Source of the DNA: Aphelocoma coerulescens
Lineage: Eukaryota; Chordata; Aves; Passeriformes; Corvidae
Direction of reading: 5' to 3'
Length of the DNA stretch: 64,000 bases
Assembly (NCBI RefSeq): GCF_041296385.1
Contig: NC_091014.1
Location: 63,310,578 to 63,374,577 of the forward strand
In this document: in pieces, positions 40,177 to 53,879 of the stretch
How positions within the stretch are numbered: position 1 is the first letter of the stretch
Layout of the letters: every line of letters begins with the position of its first letter
The notes under the pieces: generated by a model
The model's input: the letters and a program-made list of their open reading frames with translations, nothing else
The model's database searches: none
What the model was told of the DNA's origin: nothing
Made by a program: the position numbers and the translations under genes

Positions 40177-40300
40177 GCTGAGCAGCGGCGGCAGCGCGGA
40201 GGGGGCCTCGCTCTTCAACGGGGACATGGAGCCCGAGCCGCCCGCGCTCGGCGCCGGCTACGCGGGGGGCGGCAGCGGGGACCCGGCCATCCCGGAGGAG
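40169..40300 (+). CDS. BRAF: BRAF coding exon 1 (residues 1-44)
   Basis: Encodes the N-terminus of the serine/threonine kinase B-Raf, the RAS effector that phosphorylates MEK1/2 in the MAPK cascade. It reads [20 protein letters not shown] at residues 1-20 and ends DPAIPEE before the donor GAG|GTGAGG. MAALS, the LFNGDMEPE block and the DPAIPEE end match BRAF of other vertebrates; the Gly/Ala-rich linkers between them differ and total 44 residues against 46 in human by my recollection. The frame at the exon end is phase 0, as in human. The start has A at -3 and G at +4. The continuation of the open frame past 40300 is intron. The RAS-binding domain, cysteine-rich domain and kinase domain are all in later exons outside the window. 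Confidence 0.97.
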
Positions 40301-43300
40301 GTGAGGCCACGCGGCGGCCGCGGCGGCCGCCCGCCCCCGGGGCTCGGGCCCGGCCGTGCCGGGGGCGGCCCGTGCCGGCGGGGGCAGGGAGCGGGGGCCG
40401 CGGTGGGGATGGTGCGGGTCCCGGCCGGGTTGCAGAGAAGCCCGGCTCGGTGCCCCTGCGGCCGTGGCTGCCGTGCCCGGCGGAGGTTTTATGTGGGGCT
40501 TTGCCATCGTTTCCCTCGATGGTTTTGAAACACTCGAAATGCATCTTAAAACAAGGTTGGGTTCGCTTCGCTTTGTGGACGTGCCTTTTGTGGACGTTTC
40601 AGCACAAAGCGTCTTAGGAAATGTAAACGGACAGGGCACCGTGGAGGCAGTGAGGATGTCAGGCCTCTGGTTGGTGTCTTTTCTTACATACTTCCTGTGT
40701 TTTTGGGGCTTATTACTTAACTTCCCAATCCCACGGGGAGCGAGCGGTACTACCTGTTTTGCTGGGGTTGAAATGTGAGTTGCGAACGCTTCTGAAATGT
40801 TTTCGGAAGGGGGAATAAACTGTGCGGTAACAACACAAGGTGCTTCGCAGATTCAAGCACTGTAGGCATCCAAGGCAGACCAAACTGCCATATGCCATGC
40901 CTCGAGTCTGTTCTGGAGGTAAATACAGATGCCAGAAGCTCTGCTGTTTTGTTCTCAACGTTACTCGCTGGAGAGTATTTCAGCTCAGCTTTCCCTGGTG
41001 TGTCTGTGCAGTTGGTACGCGACCTCTCATCTCTGAGCAGCCCTGTTGCCCTGTGAGGAGCCCAGCCCACCTGCTAGCCTCCCCTTCTGGCTCTGGAGGG
41101 AGAGCCTCCAGCAGGGAAAATGAGCTGGCTTGGATCAGCCACTCTCAGAGGGGTCCAGTTTGATTTTATTTATTAATAGTATACTGGATTATAATGGAAT
41201 TAGTGAGTTGAGAAGTTTGAGAAGTGCTAGAGCTCATGCTGGGTAGATAGCCAGAAAGGAGAAATAGGAAAAGAGTCCGTCCCTTTGGATGTTTGCAAGA
41301 CGTGAGGTTGATTCCCTCATCTTAAGGAGTTCCTGACTTATTTGTTGAAGGCAGGCAAAACTCAGCAGTACACATCTATTTTACACCTACCCAGCATGGT
41401 GATTAAATGCCTTGAGTAATGCCAGTCCAGTCTGAACTTTCCTGAGTAAGGAGAAACTCTCAGCTGGTTGAGAAACCCAAACACCTGAAGAGTGGGGTTT
41501 AACAAACGCATGCTTTTAGCAGCAAAAGGTTAAAAAGCTTCTGAATTTCTCAGTTATTTCTGCCATTTAGAATAAAATCTATGGAATTAATCCAGTAACT
41601 GGTTTATAGTGTGGCCCTCGAAACAATAACATCAATACAGCTGAGCTGCTTAGTTAAACTGTAGTATAAGAGAGAAGAGAGGGAAAAGCAGTTGCAAGAG
41701 GCAAGAATTTTTTAAAAAATAAGTTTTCATACTAAAGGGGGTATTTGTGACACTGCACTAAGTCACTTGAACCTCAAAAATGTTTTAGAGTACGTCAGTC
41801 ATTAGATTTGATTCCAGTTGGTAAATTACGTAGTGTGGCTGCTTCTGCTCTCATCCTGAATATCTCCCCTGGAGGAGGCAGAGACAAGTGGTCCACCTGC
41901 CAAGCAGAAAGGTTGATGTGTTGTTGGTATGGGTGGAAGTATTTGGGAAGTGTGTGGGGGCTAGTCTTGTATTATTTAAAAGCCAGCTTCTTATGTGTTG
42001 GAAATACTGAAGCACACAGGTCTCAAGGCAGAGCTGGTTGTAGAGTTTTTATTTTCTGATGTGGTTTTGTTCTGTAGTTAGCTAGTTCTTCCTCAAGTTG
42101 TAGGTAATTAAGTTTTGTTTACAGTATAAGTCCACCTATTACTTCACCTAGATCTGTACCTTAATGAAGTTCAAGCCCAAAAAATTGCTGACACAGTTAA
42201 AATGGAAACTATCCTTAATACTAAAACAAGCCAACCTAAAGTGTAATGCAAGTTCAAAGTGACATAAGTCAGAAAAACACCGAAGTGCTTGTAACTGACT
42301 CATGCTTGTAATGTAAGTACATGTTCTAGTGTTTTGTTTCATTGCTTCAAGACAAGGTAAATCTAGGCTTAAAAGTAACCTTGCTAGGGAAGCCTGTCAA
42401 GGACCATGACCTTACTTATTTAAGGTGATACCTGAAAGTGTTTCAGTTCCTATAGTCTTTAGGGAAATGCAGTCCTGATTTCCAGAAGGCAAACTTTCAG
42501 TCCTGCACTCAGTTTCTGCTTTTGAAAGGGGAGCAGACAAGAAGAATTTCTGACAGATGTTGAAGTCATCTTACACACACTTGTATATTAGAGCCCTCTG
42601 GTAGAGGAGATGTTCTGTACTGAGATTTTAATCAAGTGCTCTCTGTTGGTTACATCTATATCACTGGCCCTTATGAATTCTTAAGGGTTGGGGCTTTGAA
42701 AAAGAAGTTTAATCAATGTTGTTCAGCTCATGACCAGTTCTTAGTCAAATAGTGAATTTATGTCTTTAAAAGTTGCTTTGGTAGCCTAAGTACCATTACT
42801 AAAAATCTTCTAATAATGAGTATTATAACTCTTCTAATAAATAGTATAATAATTACTAAACCTTTTTTTTCCCTATATAAAATTCAAAGTTGGTAAGGGT
42901 AGTTGCCCATGCAGTCATAATGATGTAGGAACTGGGTACTTATTGGAGACAGAAGGGTTTGGAAAGGGTAGGGGCAAGTGCATTTAGCAGGAATTTTTTC
43001 CTCTTCCACTCATGGTTTGGTTGCTGGTCCTGGGAGGCCTTGGATGCGAGCTGGCGTCTGCAGGCACAGAGGTTGGCTTCTTCCCCAGCATGAATTCTCG
43101 GGACAAGAGATTGTTTGGATGGAAGGTTTTCAGAGCATTACAGGGTTGTTGATAATAGTAAGGAGTGTGTGACAGCTGGGAGGAAGGGTTCTGCTCTTGT
43201 TGCTGGAGATTATTTACACTAATATTAAATAATTCAAATGGGATTTTCTGTACTCGGAGCTTTGTGCCCTAAACTGCTCTTTGTAAGACAAAAATTACTT

Positions 43301-46300
43301 TGAAGGCTGTGAAGTGAGGGCCTGAGCTGCTGGATGGTCATTTTCTAGGCAGCAGTGCTGGAATTTATCCTGCATGAATATTAGTTATAAATTTAGAAAC
43401 CTTAACCCTATGAAACGGATTTAAGAGTAAAATGGAGAATGGATGAAAAGATATATAAAATGAAGATAGAATGAAAAGGCACCTCTAACCTTACAATGTG
43501 AAGTAAGTGGTGGGTTCTCATAAGGCAATGTAGGTACATGAAGCAAAAGTGGGGTTGATTTTGTTGCAGTAACATTTAGGGAGCCTCGGTTCCTGGGTAT
43601 TAGAACAACTTTTCTTTAGAGTATCTATTTCTCTAAAGAGTTTACAATTAAACATGCTATTTATTTGGAAACTTGAAACCATATGAGTGGTTTTTTACTT
43701 CACTGCTTTTACAGTTTTGGGAATACATTTTATGTTCAATCTCAATTGTTTCCTTGCATTTGTATTTAGTTGTTGAACGAACTTCATAATCTGTGAACGG
43801 CATCCTATTTAATTGTGAGGACAAGTTAAAGTGGAGCTGCATATGAAGCATCTTGTAGATAATATTCTGCAGTAATATATCTGAAAAGATAAGTGAAATA
43901 ATTGTTTCTTTTACATAGCATGGGAAAGGCTGTAGCTGAATACTATGTCTGACTTTGGGTCACAGCTTCAAGAAATGCGTGGTCTAGCTGAGGGGAGTCT
44001 AGAGTAGAATACTAGCAGTGATGTAAAGTCTAGAAGGTCAAAGCTTTGAAGACTCAATAAAATCTGAAGTTGTTTTAAAAAGAAATGGAAATTGTCAAGT
44101 CTGATGCAAAGAAGAATGCAAATAACCTGTTTGCCAGGCTTGTGGTGATTACTGCCAGAAGTAGTGAGTTTAACTGGTGGCAGAGGAGATGGTTCCGTGT
44201 TACTATGAGATGTTTTTCTTTATGGCTAGGAATAGTGAAACATGAAAACAGACTTACCAAGCTTATCTATAAGCTGTTCATTAGTAGACTGTCACCTCAA
44301 CGGGCAAATATATGTCAGGAGTGATGGGGGAAGGTTGATCCAGGTGTAAAAAAAGTCAAAGACTTTGGTAACCTCTCATCTTCTTTTCCATAGGTTTTTT
44401 ATGATTTATTTCTAGCAAGGTAGATTGAACATTAGAACACAACCTTGAAATACTTAGGTTTAGTGGGGGTAGTAGAAACTTCTGCTTATGATGCTTTTCC
44501 CAAAAGGGAATAGGATTAACATCTCTGTCCTGTGGTGGCTTGTTTGATTACACAAAACTTGCTTAATAGAGTGGTGGCTCCTTCTGGAAAGTTGTGATGT
44601 CTTGGGAGGCTTGTTTCTTATCTGTGTGAATATCTACAAACTGGTTGGGAACAAAATGTTTACTACTGATTTTTTTTTTTCTGATTTATGGTCTTGCTTC
44701 TTCATTCCCATTTGTATTTTGTTGTAGTTTTTAAACTCAAAGATCTCTTATTTTTAAAGCTGTTCTAATAATACCTTTCTTGACACTTGCTTAGCCAGGA
44801 ACGGCAACTCTTGTTGCATGAAGTTAAAAGTACTGTAGACCAAATGAGATTTGGTTTGTGGTTGGTTGTTTTGTGTTTGGTTGGGGTCTTCTTAATGCAG
44901 TTATCTTTTAACACAGACTGATAACCCCCAAAATTTCCTTAAGGCTGCAATATTCCACTAACAAATCTCTAGTTCAGTTTAATTGTTACATCTGTAGAAA
45001 AATTTGACTGCATGAAGTATTTTGGAGGGAATTTTATTTAGAAAGAAATCTAATTTTATTTTTACTTACAAGGGAAAAAAAAAAAGGTTTTGATTGACCA
45101 TTAAATTGCTAATTCTCTTCCAGTCCAGCCTTCCAAGGAAGCTGTTTCAGGTTTAATGGAGGGGATTTTTTTGAAACACAGTTTTGGCCAAGTGCAAGTT
45201 TTATTTTCAGTTTGAACCACTCACTTCTGAAGGGTGGTGAAATGTACAGTATATCAGAAATGCCCTGTCATAATTGTAGTCCCTATGGTTGCTGCTGCTC
45301 CCTGTCACTGCAGTTAGATCCAAGTCAACCAAATGGTGCTGTGAACACGCAGAGCTGGAGGTTTTGCCCTTTCCTGTGCCCACGTTCCACCTCTCAGCCA
45401 GATCTACTCCCTTGTGCCCACTTGGTACCACATAAGTCCTGTCCTGAATTGACTGCACTCACTAGTACTGAAGAAAATCAGCATTGCTTTTGCTGGATTC
45501 ATTTTCTGCAAACTCGGTGAATGCAATCTCCTCTACGTGAGGTGCACCCAGTGAGTTCCAAAATGCTTGTGACATCTGAAACTAAAGGAACGTGGTTAGG
45601 GGGAATAGTGGTAGTATGGTGTGTGTGTCCCCCCTTTTCTGTTTGGTTTTTGTAAATCATTTGTCCCATAAAGCTGCATTGGGGCCTTAATTTTTTTATA
45701 TTTGAATGAGAAGTTTTGCTCAGATGAAACTTCCTTAGCTGGACTTGGCCAGGTTTAGGTCCTGACACCTTAGACTTTATGGTCTTGAGCTTCTCCTGCC
45801 AGATTGTAACAATCTTCCTTGGTCTCTCTGGAGTCCTTCTGAGCATGCCTTTTACAGAAATAGGATTGCATGCCATAGCTTTGCCAGTGTGCCAGGGATG
45901 TGAAGGTGTCTGTGAGCTTCTTGTGTAGCAAGTGTTCGTTTCCAACAGCCTTGACCACGTGAGAGTTCTGGGTACAGTATTTCGTTTTGTGAGGTGTGAG
46001 ATGCTTTTCATCATTTTCAACTGTTCACACATCTGCGTGTGAACACAGCTACTTTCTCATAGCTAGTGCAGGATAAAGTCAGCATGCAGTATACATTTTC
46101 CTTTGCTTCAGCTTTTTTATTCCAGTTGCTCTTGAGCTTTTTGGGCATACAATGGAATCCTCCTAATCCTCCCTCCTGTGCACGGCTTCTTTCCAAAACG
46201 ATGAAACACGTATTCCTTCAACTGATTCTCTCTTCTGTGGCTAGTGCTAACGAAGGCTGGTTGATGCAGAATTACATGCCTTTTCTTTTTTTTTTTTTTC

Positions 46301-49300
46301 CTCCTGCTTAAGCCCCCCCTTGCTGCAAGGGTTTGGCTTGTTACTCCACCTTTTTAGCATTTGCGAGTTTTGGAGGAGTGGCAGCAATGCCTTTCTTTAT
46401 TCTGTTTCTGATGATGTTTTATGAACATGGACCCCAGCAAAAAAGAGCAAAACAGGCAAAAGTCTAATTTGTAACCTTTCTCTTTGACTAGGTGCTGTCA
46501 GTTCAGGCAGGAGTTTGGAGGGAGCAATGCTGCCAGTTATCCCACCATGACACTCCCCAACCAACATGAGCATTTAAGATCAGAAAACAGAAACTCCCTT
46601 CAAAATGGAGTTTGTTGTGCAGTGCCAGATACAGTGCTCAGTATCAAATGAATTTTCCACACTATCTGTATGAAATTCAGGAGATCATATGAGTGTGTTT
46701 GAGCACTGAAAGGCACTCTTGTTTTTCTAAGGCTCTGATTGAGTTAAATATTTTTGTGGGTTCTCCCATTATACCTGCACAAAGCTTAGCATGAAGGGGC
46801 AATTCAACTTCTACATGAAACATACCAACTTGGTTTAAAATCTTTCTTCTGGGAGACAAGCAAAAAAGGCTGGTAATGAACGACTGAACTTAGTTTTCAA
46901 AATGTATTGCATAACTAAGTGGCTAGGAATTTTTTTTTTTACCCTAGAAAGGGGGATACCAGCTCTAATATCTTGATCTGTTACATAGTGAGGCCTCTTG
47001 AACAGTATAGTTATTAGTAAAGCTATTGTTAGATGCATCCATAAGTAATAAAGTAAGTAGTAAATACTTTCCAAATGCAGTTACATTGTGTTCAGGCAAC
47101 ATTTTCTGACACTTGGAGCACAGACACGGTAATTTTTTTCTCCCCTTTAGCTCAGATAAAGGGTTTGTTTTGAAGGCAGGCATTTCTGGAGGCTGAATAG
47201 TGTGTCTAGGTTTTTTTCCTCTCTCTAGGACAAGTTATTCATTAATGGTGTTTGAAAAGTGCTATAAAATCAACCTGAAATAAAATACATCATTATGACT
47301 AGGAACTTGGTAGTATCTAGATGTTTGGAACTGGATGGTTGTATATTGGTACCTCAATCTGTGATCTGGTTTTGCAAATTTATTCATTAAACTTAATAGG
47401 TCAAATATTCTCTATAATAGGTTTAAGTAATGTAGATTTAAATATGAGTCTTTAGTATCATCTGAGGTAGCTTTCAGAAAGGATTTCTTTAAGTGTTCTA
47501 TGATTCTGCTAGAATAGTTTGTACTGTCTCTTGTGACATTTTTAAGCCTATGTAAATCATTGAAAATTGATGTAACTTTTTCCAGATTCTAGGTTAAGTA
47601 GTTAGTGTAATTTTTTTTAACTCTCCTAATTCTACAGTGGGTGGCAAGGAGCCAATTCTGCCCTTTAATTTATTTCATTTTCCGAGGTGGTACTGGAGTT
47701 GCTAAGGCAGGGTGGTCTGCTGAGTAGAACACAGAGTGCCATTAAGGAGAATGTGGTTTCTGTGGCAGTTCCTGCTTGACTGTTTCCTTTGACTAGGAGC
47801 ATATTACTTGTGTTTTAAAAATAAAAAGAATAAACCAAGTACGTTTGCTCTATTTCAGCTTTGGAGATCTGTTTGTGATAAAAATAGGATACCTTAATTT
47901 CTTTATTGGATCAGAGATATTTCTAAACAAGCAGAATATATTTGTACTTGACCAACAATTCCAGCTGTCTTGTACATTTTCTAATCAGCTGGTAGGAAAC
48001 TATGCACAGTAGTTACTATGTAGCAACAGTTTAGTGGTGGAATATTGCAAAGTGTATAACAAATTATTTTATGGATTGATAATATGAACTTTTAAATAGG
48101 TGCTGATTATCTTTTCTGGATAGTCTAATTAATTGTGTACTCCAGCAAGGAGAGAGAAGAATTAAGTTCAGCTGAAACTGAGTTTATTTGTTTTGTCATT
48201 TTAATGAATGTGGCCCAAGCTGTGCAAGAGCTCTGCTGGACGAGCATTTACTTCTCATAGGCAATTATTGTAATTAGCTGTCTGGCTGCTTGCTTTCCAT
48301 CACAAATGTGACTTGTGTTCAGCTTAAGGTGTGCAGAGAAATAGTCTGGTGTATTCATGATAATCTTTTTTAAATGTCACGGATGCATGGATTTAGTGTT
48401 ATTGAGATTCTGTGGTAGTTACCTGGCTAAAGCAAAATTACCTTCTTAAATGGGTTAGAAGATCTGGATAGTTTATTTCCTCTTTTATTTTTTTTTTTAA
48501 GCCTATTACTGTCTCGGGAGAAGGTGTTGAATTCATGCATGTAAATACAGTGAATTGTTCCCGAACTCGGTCTGTGCGTGATCCTCGTGACTACTGAATT
48601 AGTATCAAAGTGAATAAGAGGGACTAGTAGTACTGCAACACAAAAGCCATGAGAAATATGGAATTAAAGATTTAGTTGTGCAACTGGTGGTTAATGATTT
48701 AAATGAAGGGTAGAGGCAGCTCTTATTTTTCCACACACTGCTGTTCTACTGTGGTACAGAACATTTGTTAACTTTCCTTTTTATAGTGCTTGGAGGCAAA
48801 TTCTACTTAGCGGCAAGCAGCAAAGATGGCAGGTGGTGGAAAAAGTAGGAGAATGAAAGAGAATTGAAACCTAAACAGGAAGGCTGCTGCTTCATGGTAG
48901 CCTGAATCCATCTAACTGTGAGCTATAGAGAGGAAAGGTGACTTTTTTCACCAGCTGAGGTGATCACTGGGTCCTTTGCCAAGCTGTTTTAACACAGTAG
49001 ACTGGCAGAAAGCTTACCTTGACAAAGAGAACAATTTTTTACTTGTTTAACGTATTGAAATGGTTCAGCCAAAGGTTTGTGTTATGGAGAAGGAGTAAGG
49101 AAGAGAGCAGGGGTAAATAGCCAAGGACAGTGTGATAATTGCACCCACCATCTCAGCTGGTGTTAGCTGCAAAGCAGTCAGTGCCTAAGGCTTTTGGTGG
49201 CTTCATTCTTACAGAGAAACTGCTTGGTTATTGTTGCTAGCAACAGGTTATGTTACAAGGACAGACTTCACTGAGCTTTATGCTTTATAATTTTTGAATT

Positions 49301-51107
49301 TATTTTAAAATATGTTTTTAAACACTTGTAAGGAGCATTTGAAGTCTGAATTCCTTTGTTAAATAGGAGGCAGCTTAAGGGGCAAAGGCCTGACAGACTG
49401 AAAGGCTGTTTATTCTGCTTTAAGAGTAGAGCTAAATGATGAGCAATTGAGTTTGTGTTTAGAATTAATGAAAGCAGAAGACATAGATTACTCTCAGTTG
49501 CAACTGATGGTTTGCAAAGAAATGAGTTTCTGCTGTGAAGTCTTCGAAGATGGCACTTTGATACTTGAGTGTTAACTTAGTCAGATGCTTCCTAGTTCTT
49601 TGGAGAAGGGTGGAAGTTTTTGGGTGTTTGGTTTTGGGGGGATGGATTTGTTCAACAGGAGCAGTGTCAGACGCAGCTGGAACCTGCACTGCTAGTTACA
49701 GGTTAGTCTTTCCTTCCTAAAAATTGTTACCTGTTAAACAGAAAATAGATTCTCATCTTGAAACCTTTTTAATATTTAATTAACTGTTGTGCTTACAGCA
49801 GATGCTCACTGATCACATTACTGTATTAATTGACCTAGTTATGATCCTAGTTGTCAGACAGGATAGTACTGAAAATGTTGTACCTCTTCTTGAGGATTTT
49901 CCTTCCTAAACGTAGTCCTGTACATCTTCGCTAAGGCCATTCGTTGTGAGTCTAGAAAAATACCTTCATAGGCTTTTGTGGAAAAAGAGGTAACGAATCC
50001 TTTTTCTCCTGGCTGCAGTTGCTTCTGTAGATATTGTTGTTTGTAACTTATTTACTAGTCTGTGGTTGTAAATTTTACTGACTCATTTTGAACTGCCTAC
50101 ATACAGACTTTGAGAGTGTTCCATTGTTGGCTATCTCAGACATTGTAAAGGACCTATAAATAAAAAGGATAAAAATGATTCACTGAGATTAATAAAAAGT
50201 TGGGAACTAGGAACTAGGAAAGGCAAGCTTGATGTTGACCTTCATGTCACATGTGTAAACTCTCATGTGAGAGCCATTGCAAGCTGGTTTTCAATTCAGT
50301 GAAGTTTTTCAGCTGTTGTTTTCAAGTGTTGTCACACTTGTTTTATAAAAGCTTTAACTGCACTGTTGAAAATGTGGTAAGCATGAAGAGCCAGGAGAGT
50401 AGGAAAAGTGGAGAAATTAACACAGTGGATGTGCAACTTGCAAGAAGCTTCCACAGTGGGATGGAGAGGAGCTATAGCCTGGAATATTGGCAGAAGGAAA
50501 GGACTCTCCATCCCACTGGCTGTGCTTGTTGCAGCACATGCCTGCAGAAAATGAGAAGCAAGCTTAGTAAGAGTTAAGAGGACTTGGGACTAAGACAAGT
50601 GAGGGGGGAAAGTACCTGAAGGAGGTACCAAAGTGTGAGAGAGAGGCCACAGTGATTGTCAGCATAGAAACTCAAACCCACATATTCTGCATCCTGCCAT
50701 GCAAATGGTTTGGTGGAGCACTCTGTTATTAACCCCATTCCTATGTCCTCTTGCCTATCTTTCACCCAAGCATCTCACTTTCAATTCAGTTAATATGTTA
50801 GTCCAGCTAAGGACAATCTCATACATGGCAGCATTCTTAAGTGTTTTCTGACAAAGTGGATCCTTGCTCAGTGGAGCAAACAATTGAATTGGTTGTGTAA
50901 GAAAGAAGCCTGAAAGGACTGATTGGAATAGTATTGGATAGATATTGATGATTTTGTCCTTCTTATGAAGCAGCTTCCAAATGAAATGCTTAATTTTTTA
51001 ACTTGTTTGTTCTTTAATTACATTGTTAGTTCTATCAGAGTATTCTCTGTCATCACTAAGTGTGGTGATCCAAATTCAGGACGTACTGTTCCTGGACAAA
51101 TAAAGGC

Positions 51108-51130
51108 TTTTTTTTTTTTTTTTTTTTTTT
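51108..51130. repeat. T23 homopolymer
   Basis: An uninterrupted run of 23 T after AAATAAAGGC. No flanking processed pseudogene is recognised. Length may vary or be mis-assembled. Confidence 0.9.
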
Positions 51131-51359
51131 CTTACAGAATAGATTTGAACTTTCAGTGTCTTCTACCAAATATGAATCATACAGCTTAGAGTTGGGATGT
51201 GCTGCAAGATTTGAGTAGTGATGCCAGGTGCAGAAAGTATGAAAGATAAGTTTGCTTTGTGATGTCTCAGGCGCTGCACATTTTGACAAGCAGCAAGGGA
51301 TGCGAAAATAACTTTGTAACTTAACCTTACATGTACCCGAGATTATTGTCCAAAAGGCT

Positions 51360-51514
51360 TCTTGAGCTCTCTCAGGCTTGGTGTTGTGACCACTTCCCTG
51401 GGGGGCACTGGAACAGGCTCCTGATGTGACTCCTGGGGATGGTCCTATGCAGGGCTGGGAGCTGGACTCAATGATCCTTGTGGGTACCTTCCAGCTCAAC
51501 ATATTCTGTGATTT
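51360..51514 (+). mobile_element. CR1 LINE 3' end fragment
   Basis: It contains GACCACTTCCCTGGGGGGCA and CTGGAACAGGCTCCTGATG, then GAGCTGGACTCAATGATCCT, TTCCAGCTCAACATATTCTG and a decayed tail. It is plus-oriented and shares its last 50 bases with the CR1 tips at 22741 and 32391, so all three probably belong to one subfamily. Confidence 0.75.
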
Positions 51515-53010
51515 GTGCAGCCATAGTCTTCCCTGAATAGAATGGGTTTAAGCTTCTACTGTATCTGACTTGCCTCCGGCTTGAAATAGGTCATCATCTT
51601 TATTGCATTGTAGGGGAGTGCTTATTTGCAAAATTAATGCACAATTATCCACAATAGGCAGATTCAAGTTGATATATTCCAGTGTATCTGGAATATTTCC
51701 AGTTGTCTGGCTGCCTGTGTCTGTTAGCCTGCGTCAGCTTCCTTGTGTCAGCAGCACTAAAAGGAGAATCAAATCTAATCTCTTGTGATAGAGAATAACC
51801 TTAACCTAATGCTACAAGATAGGCCAGAAACATTTATTTGATGCTTTTTTTGGAAAAATGATATGGTTATCCAAGCTGTAAAGGATTCATTACTTTTTTA
51901 TAGAACTACAGTTCAGACAGTGTCTCAAATCCCTATTCTGTTTGCTATGGAAAGGGACCGGACTCGCATGCGGGCAGTACTGGATGCACTGCAGGTTTAC
52001 TTTAAAATTCATTAAGATTTCCAGCAACTGTCTCTGAGGCTGCCATCGATTTTTGTTTTTCTGTAAGATATTTCACAATTGTGGTTTTACAGTTTCCTAC
52101 AGGTGTGGGTTTCATAAATAAAGTGGAGTGCTCATAAGAATAAGAAAAAAATAGGTCTGTTCTTTCTTAATAACTTTCAGGCAGTTTTCTTTTACTTCTC
52201 AAAAAGTGTGAATAAAGGGTGGATAAAGGGATTACTTTAATCTTTAAAAACTTGGGTTTATTCTGTGTAGGAACAAGCTCTTTGGTCCGGAACCGATTGA
52301 TGAAAGGATTCCGTATGCCATGTTTTCGGTGTCTCTGTTGTTAGGCAGTTCTTTGCTGCTGTCCTGGAATGTATGGGCTTATGGGCAATGAGACCCTTGC
52401 TAGGCCAATTTTGCAGAGTTGGATTTTATTTGGATAGTTTAAAGGAACCTGTATATCTGTGAGTGCTGCTGAACTCCAGAGGTGTAACTCTTAAGAGCTT
52501 TGTGCTTCAGGGTGCTTTCCACAGCGAAGATGGGGCTCTATCTTGGCTCAAGTTCTGCAAGGCTGGGCTGTGCTTATGCCACAAACTAAGCTGAGTTGTC
52601 TGAACAAGCAAATCTGCAAGGAGGAAAGATGGGCTGAAGTTGCTGGCTCTGCTGTCTGTGAAAATGCAACAGAGATGGTGGAGTTTTCGTGAAGCAAAAG
52701 CTGTGGGTGCTGTGGTGGGCAGCAGCAGACTTTTCTGAGTCACGTGAGGTCATTTGTTCTGGGTTCCAGTTAGGAAAAGACTCGAGTTCCTTCAATTGAA
52801 TTGAAGTAGCAATAGATCCTGCATAGTAAGATGCAGTATACCTGCACAGGGGTTATCAAGCCAGCTACTTAAGGATTGCTCTGGACCACAAAAAAATATC
52901 TTAGAGTATTCACAGATGTGGGAAGCCAGAAGGTAAATTTGCTCTAAGTAAGTAGAAGTTCAAGTTGCCACTTAAAAGGAAATTGTGAAGCTTGGAAATT
53001 TGTTATGGCA

Positions 53011-53058
53011 TATGTGTTCTTGTGCTAGAATATGTGTTCTTAGGCTAGAATATGCTAG
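53011..53058. repeat. 20-bp tandem duplication
   Basis: The unit TATGTGTTCTTGTGCTAGAA is followed by a copy differing at two positions (AG for GT) and then a partial third copy, TATGCTAG. It is a recent small slippage or duplication in BRAF intron 1. Confidence 0.85.
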
Positions 53059-53434
53059 TCAATACTAGATTTGTGAAAGTTCTCATCTTGTCAGAAGACT
53101 TTTGATGAATATGGCACACAAAATAGCTTTTCCATTTCTATGAACAACAAGTAATTATTTGTTGCTATGGCTGACTTTGATAAATTTCCTTCTGCCTTCA
53201 GTGTACTTTTAACTATATGAGGAGCCTTTCTAAGATTATAGAAATCCATATTAAGTTTGACTGTAAGATTCACTTGTGAAAAGGCTCTTGGTTTACTGCA
53301 GAGATATATACTAGGTAATTCAGGGCAATGTTTTCTGTTCCTCTGAGAAATTTTGTCTTCCATTAAACTGTAATTTCAGCTTCTTCAAGTAAAGATATTT
53401 TTACAGTGAGTTTACATTTTTTTTTCATCAAAAG

Positions 53435-53617
53435 ATCACAGAATGGTTTGGGTTGGAAGGGACCTTAAAGATCATCTTGCTTCAACTGCCCTGTCATGGA
53501 CAAGGAACCTTCCACTAGACCAGGTTGCTCAAAGCCCTGTCCAACCTGGCCTTGAACATTGTCAGGGATGGGGCACCCACAATTTTTCTGGGCAACCTAA
53601 ATTAGTCAGGTTCCACT
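53435..53617 (-). mobile_element. CR1 LINE 3' end fragment
   Basis: A clear reverse-oriented avian CR1 end: ATCACAGAATGGTTTGGGTT, then GGAAGGGACCTTAAAGATCA, CCACTAGACCAGGTTGCTCA and CCTGGCCTTGAACATTGTCA. Its 5' part is truncated. Open frames across it are decayed CR1 or antisense. Confidence 0.92.
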
Positions 53618-53879
53618 TGTCATGATACTAACTTTGCAGGAAGATCTCTGCCCTTGTTAGAGGCTGTTTGATTCTCTTGCCAATGTTTTCAAAATAACAT
53701 GCTTCCATTGTGCATATTGCTGGTGGTGTTATATTTGTTTTTTGATATTTTTACTGTAAGAGAAGAGAGAAGCGAGGTTCTGGTTATGGGCACAAAACAG
53801 AAAATAACATGAGCAGAGAAGTTACTCATTATCAATAATGAAAAAAGTATTTGGAAACTCATGTGGCAGGGGGTCATTC

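Larger units (their letters stand above)
39540..40500 (+). promoter_or_regulatory. BRAF: BRAF CpG-island promoter
   Basis: The most CpG-dense block in the window. It spans BRAF coding exon 1 and about 600 bases upstream. It has no TATA box and contains GC boxes, three full CRE palindromes (39943-40015), a consensus CTCF core (39843-39856) and a YY1-type motif over the start codon. Long open frames on both strands (for instance 40013-40639 minus and 39493-40227 minus) are products of GC-rich composition, not genes. Confidence 0.9.

Noticed and set aside
39493..40639. Several long frames on both strands around BRAF exon 1
   Set aside because: They are stop-poor because of extreme GC content and have Pro/Arg/Gly/Ala composition. 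Only the frame starting at 40169 matches a known protein, and it must end at the 40300 donor.
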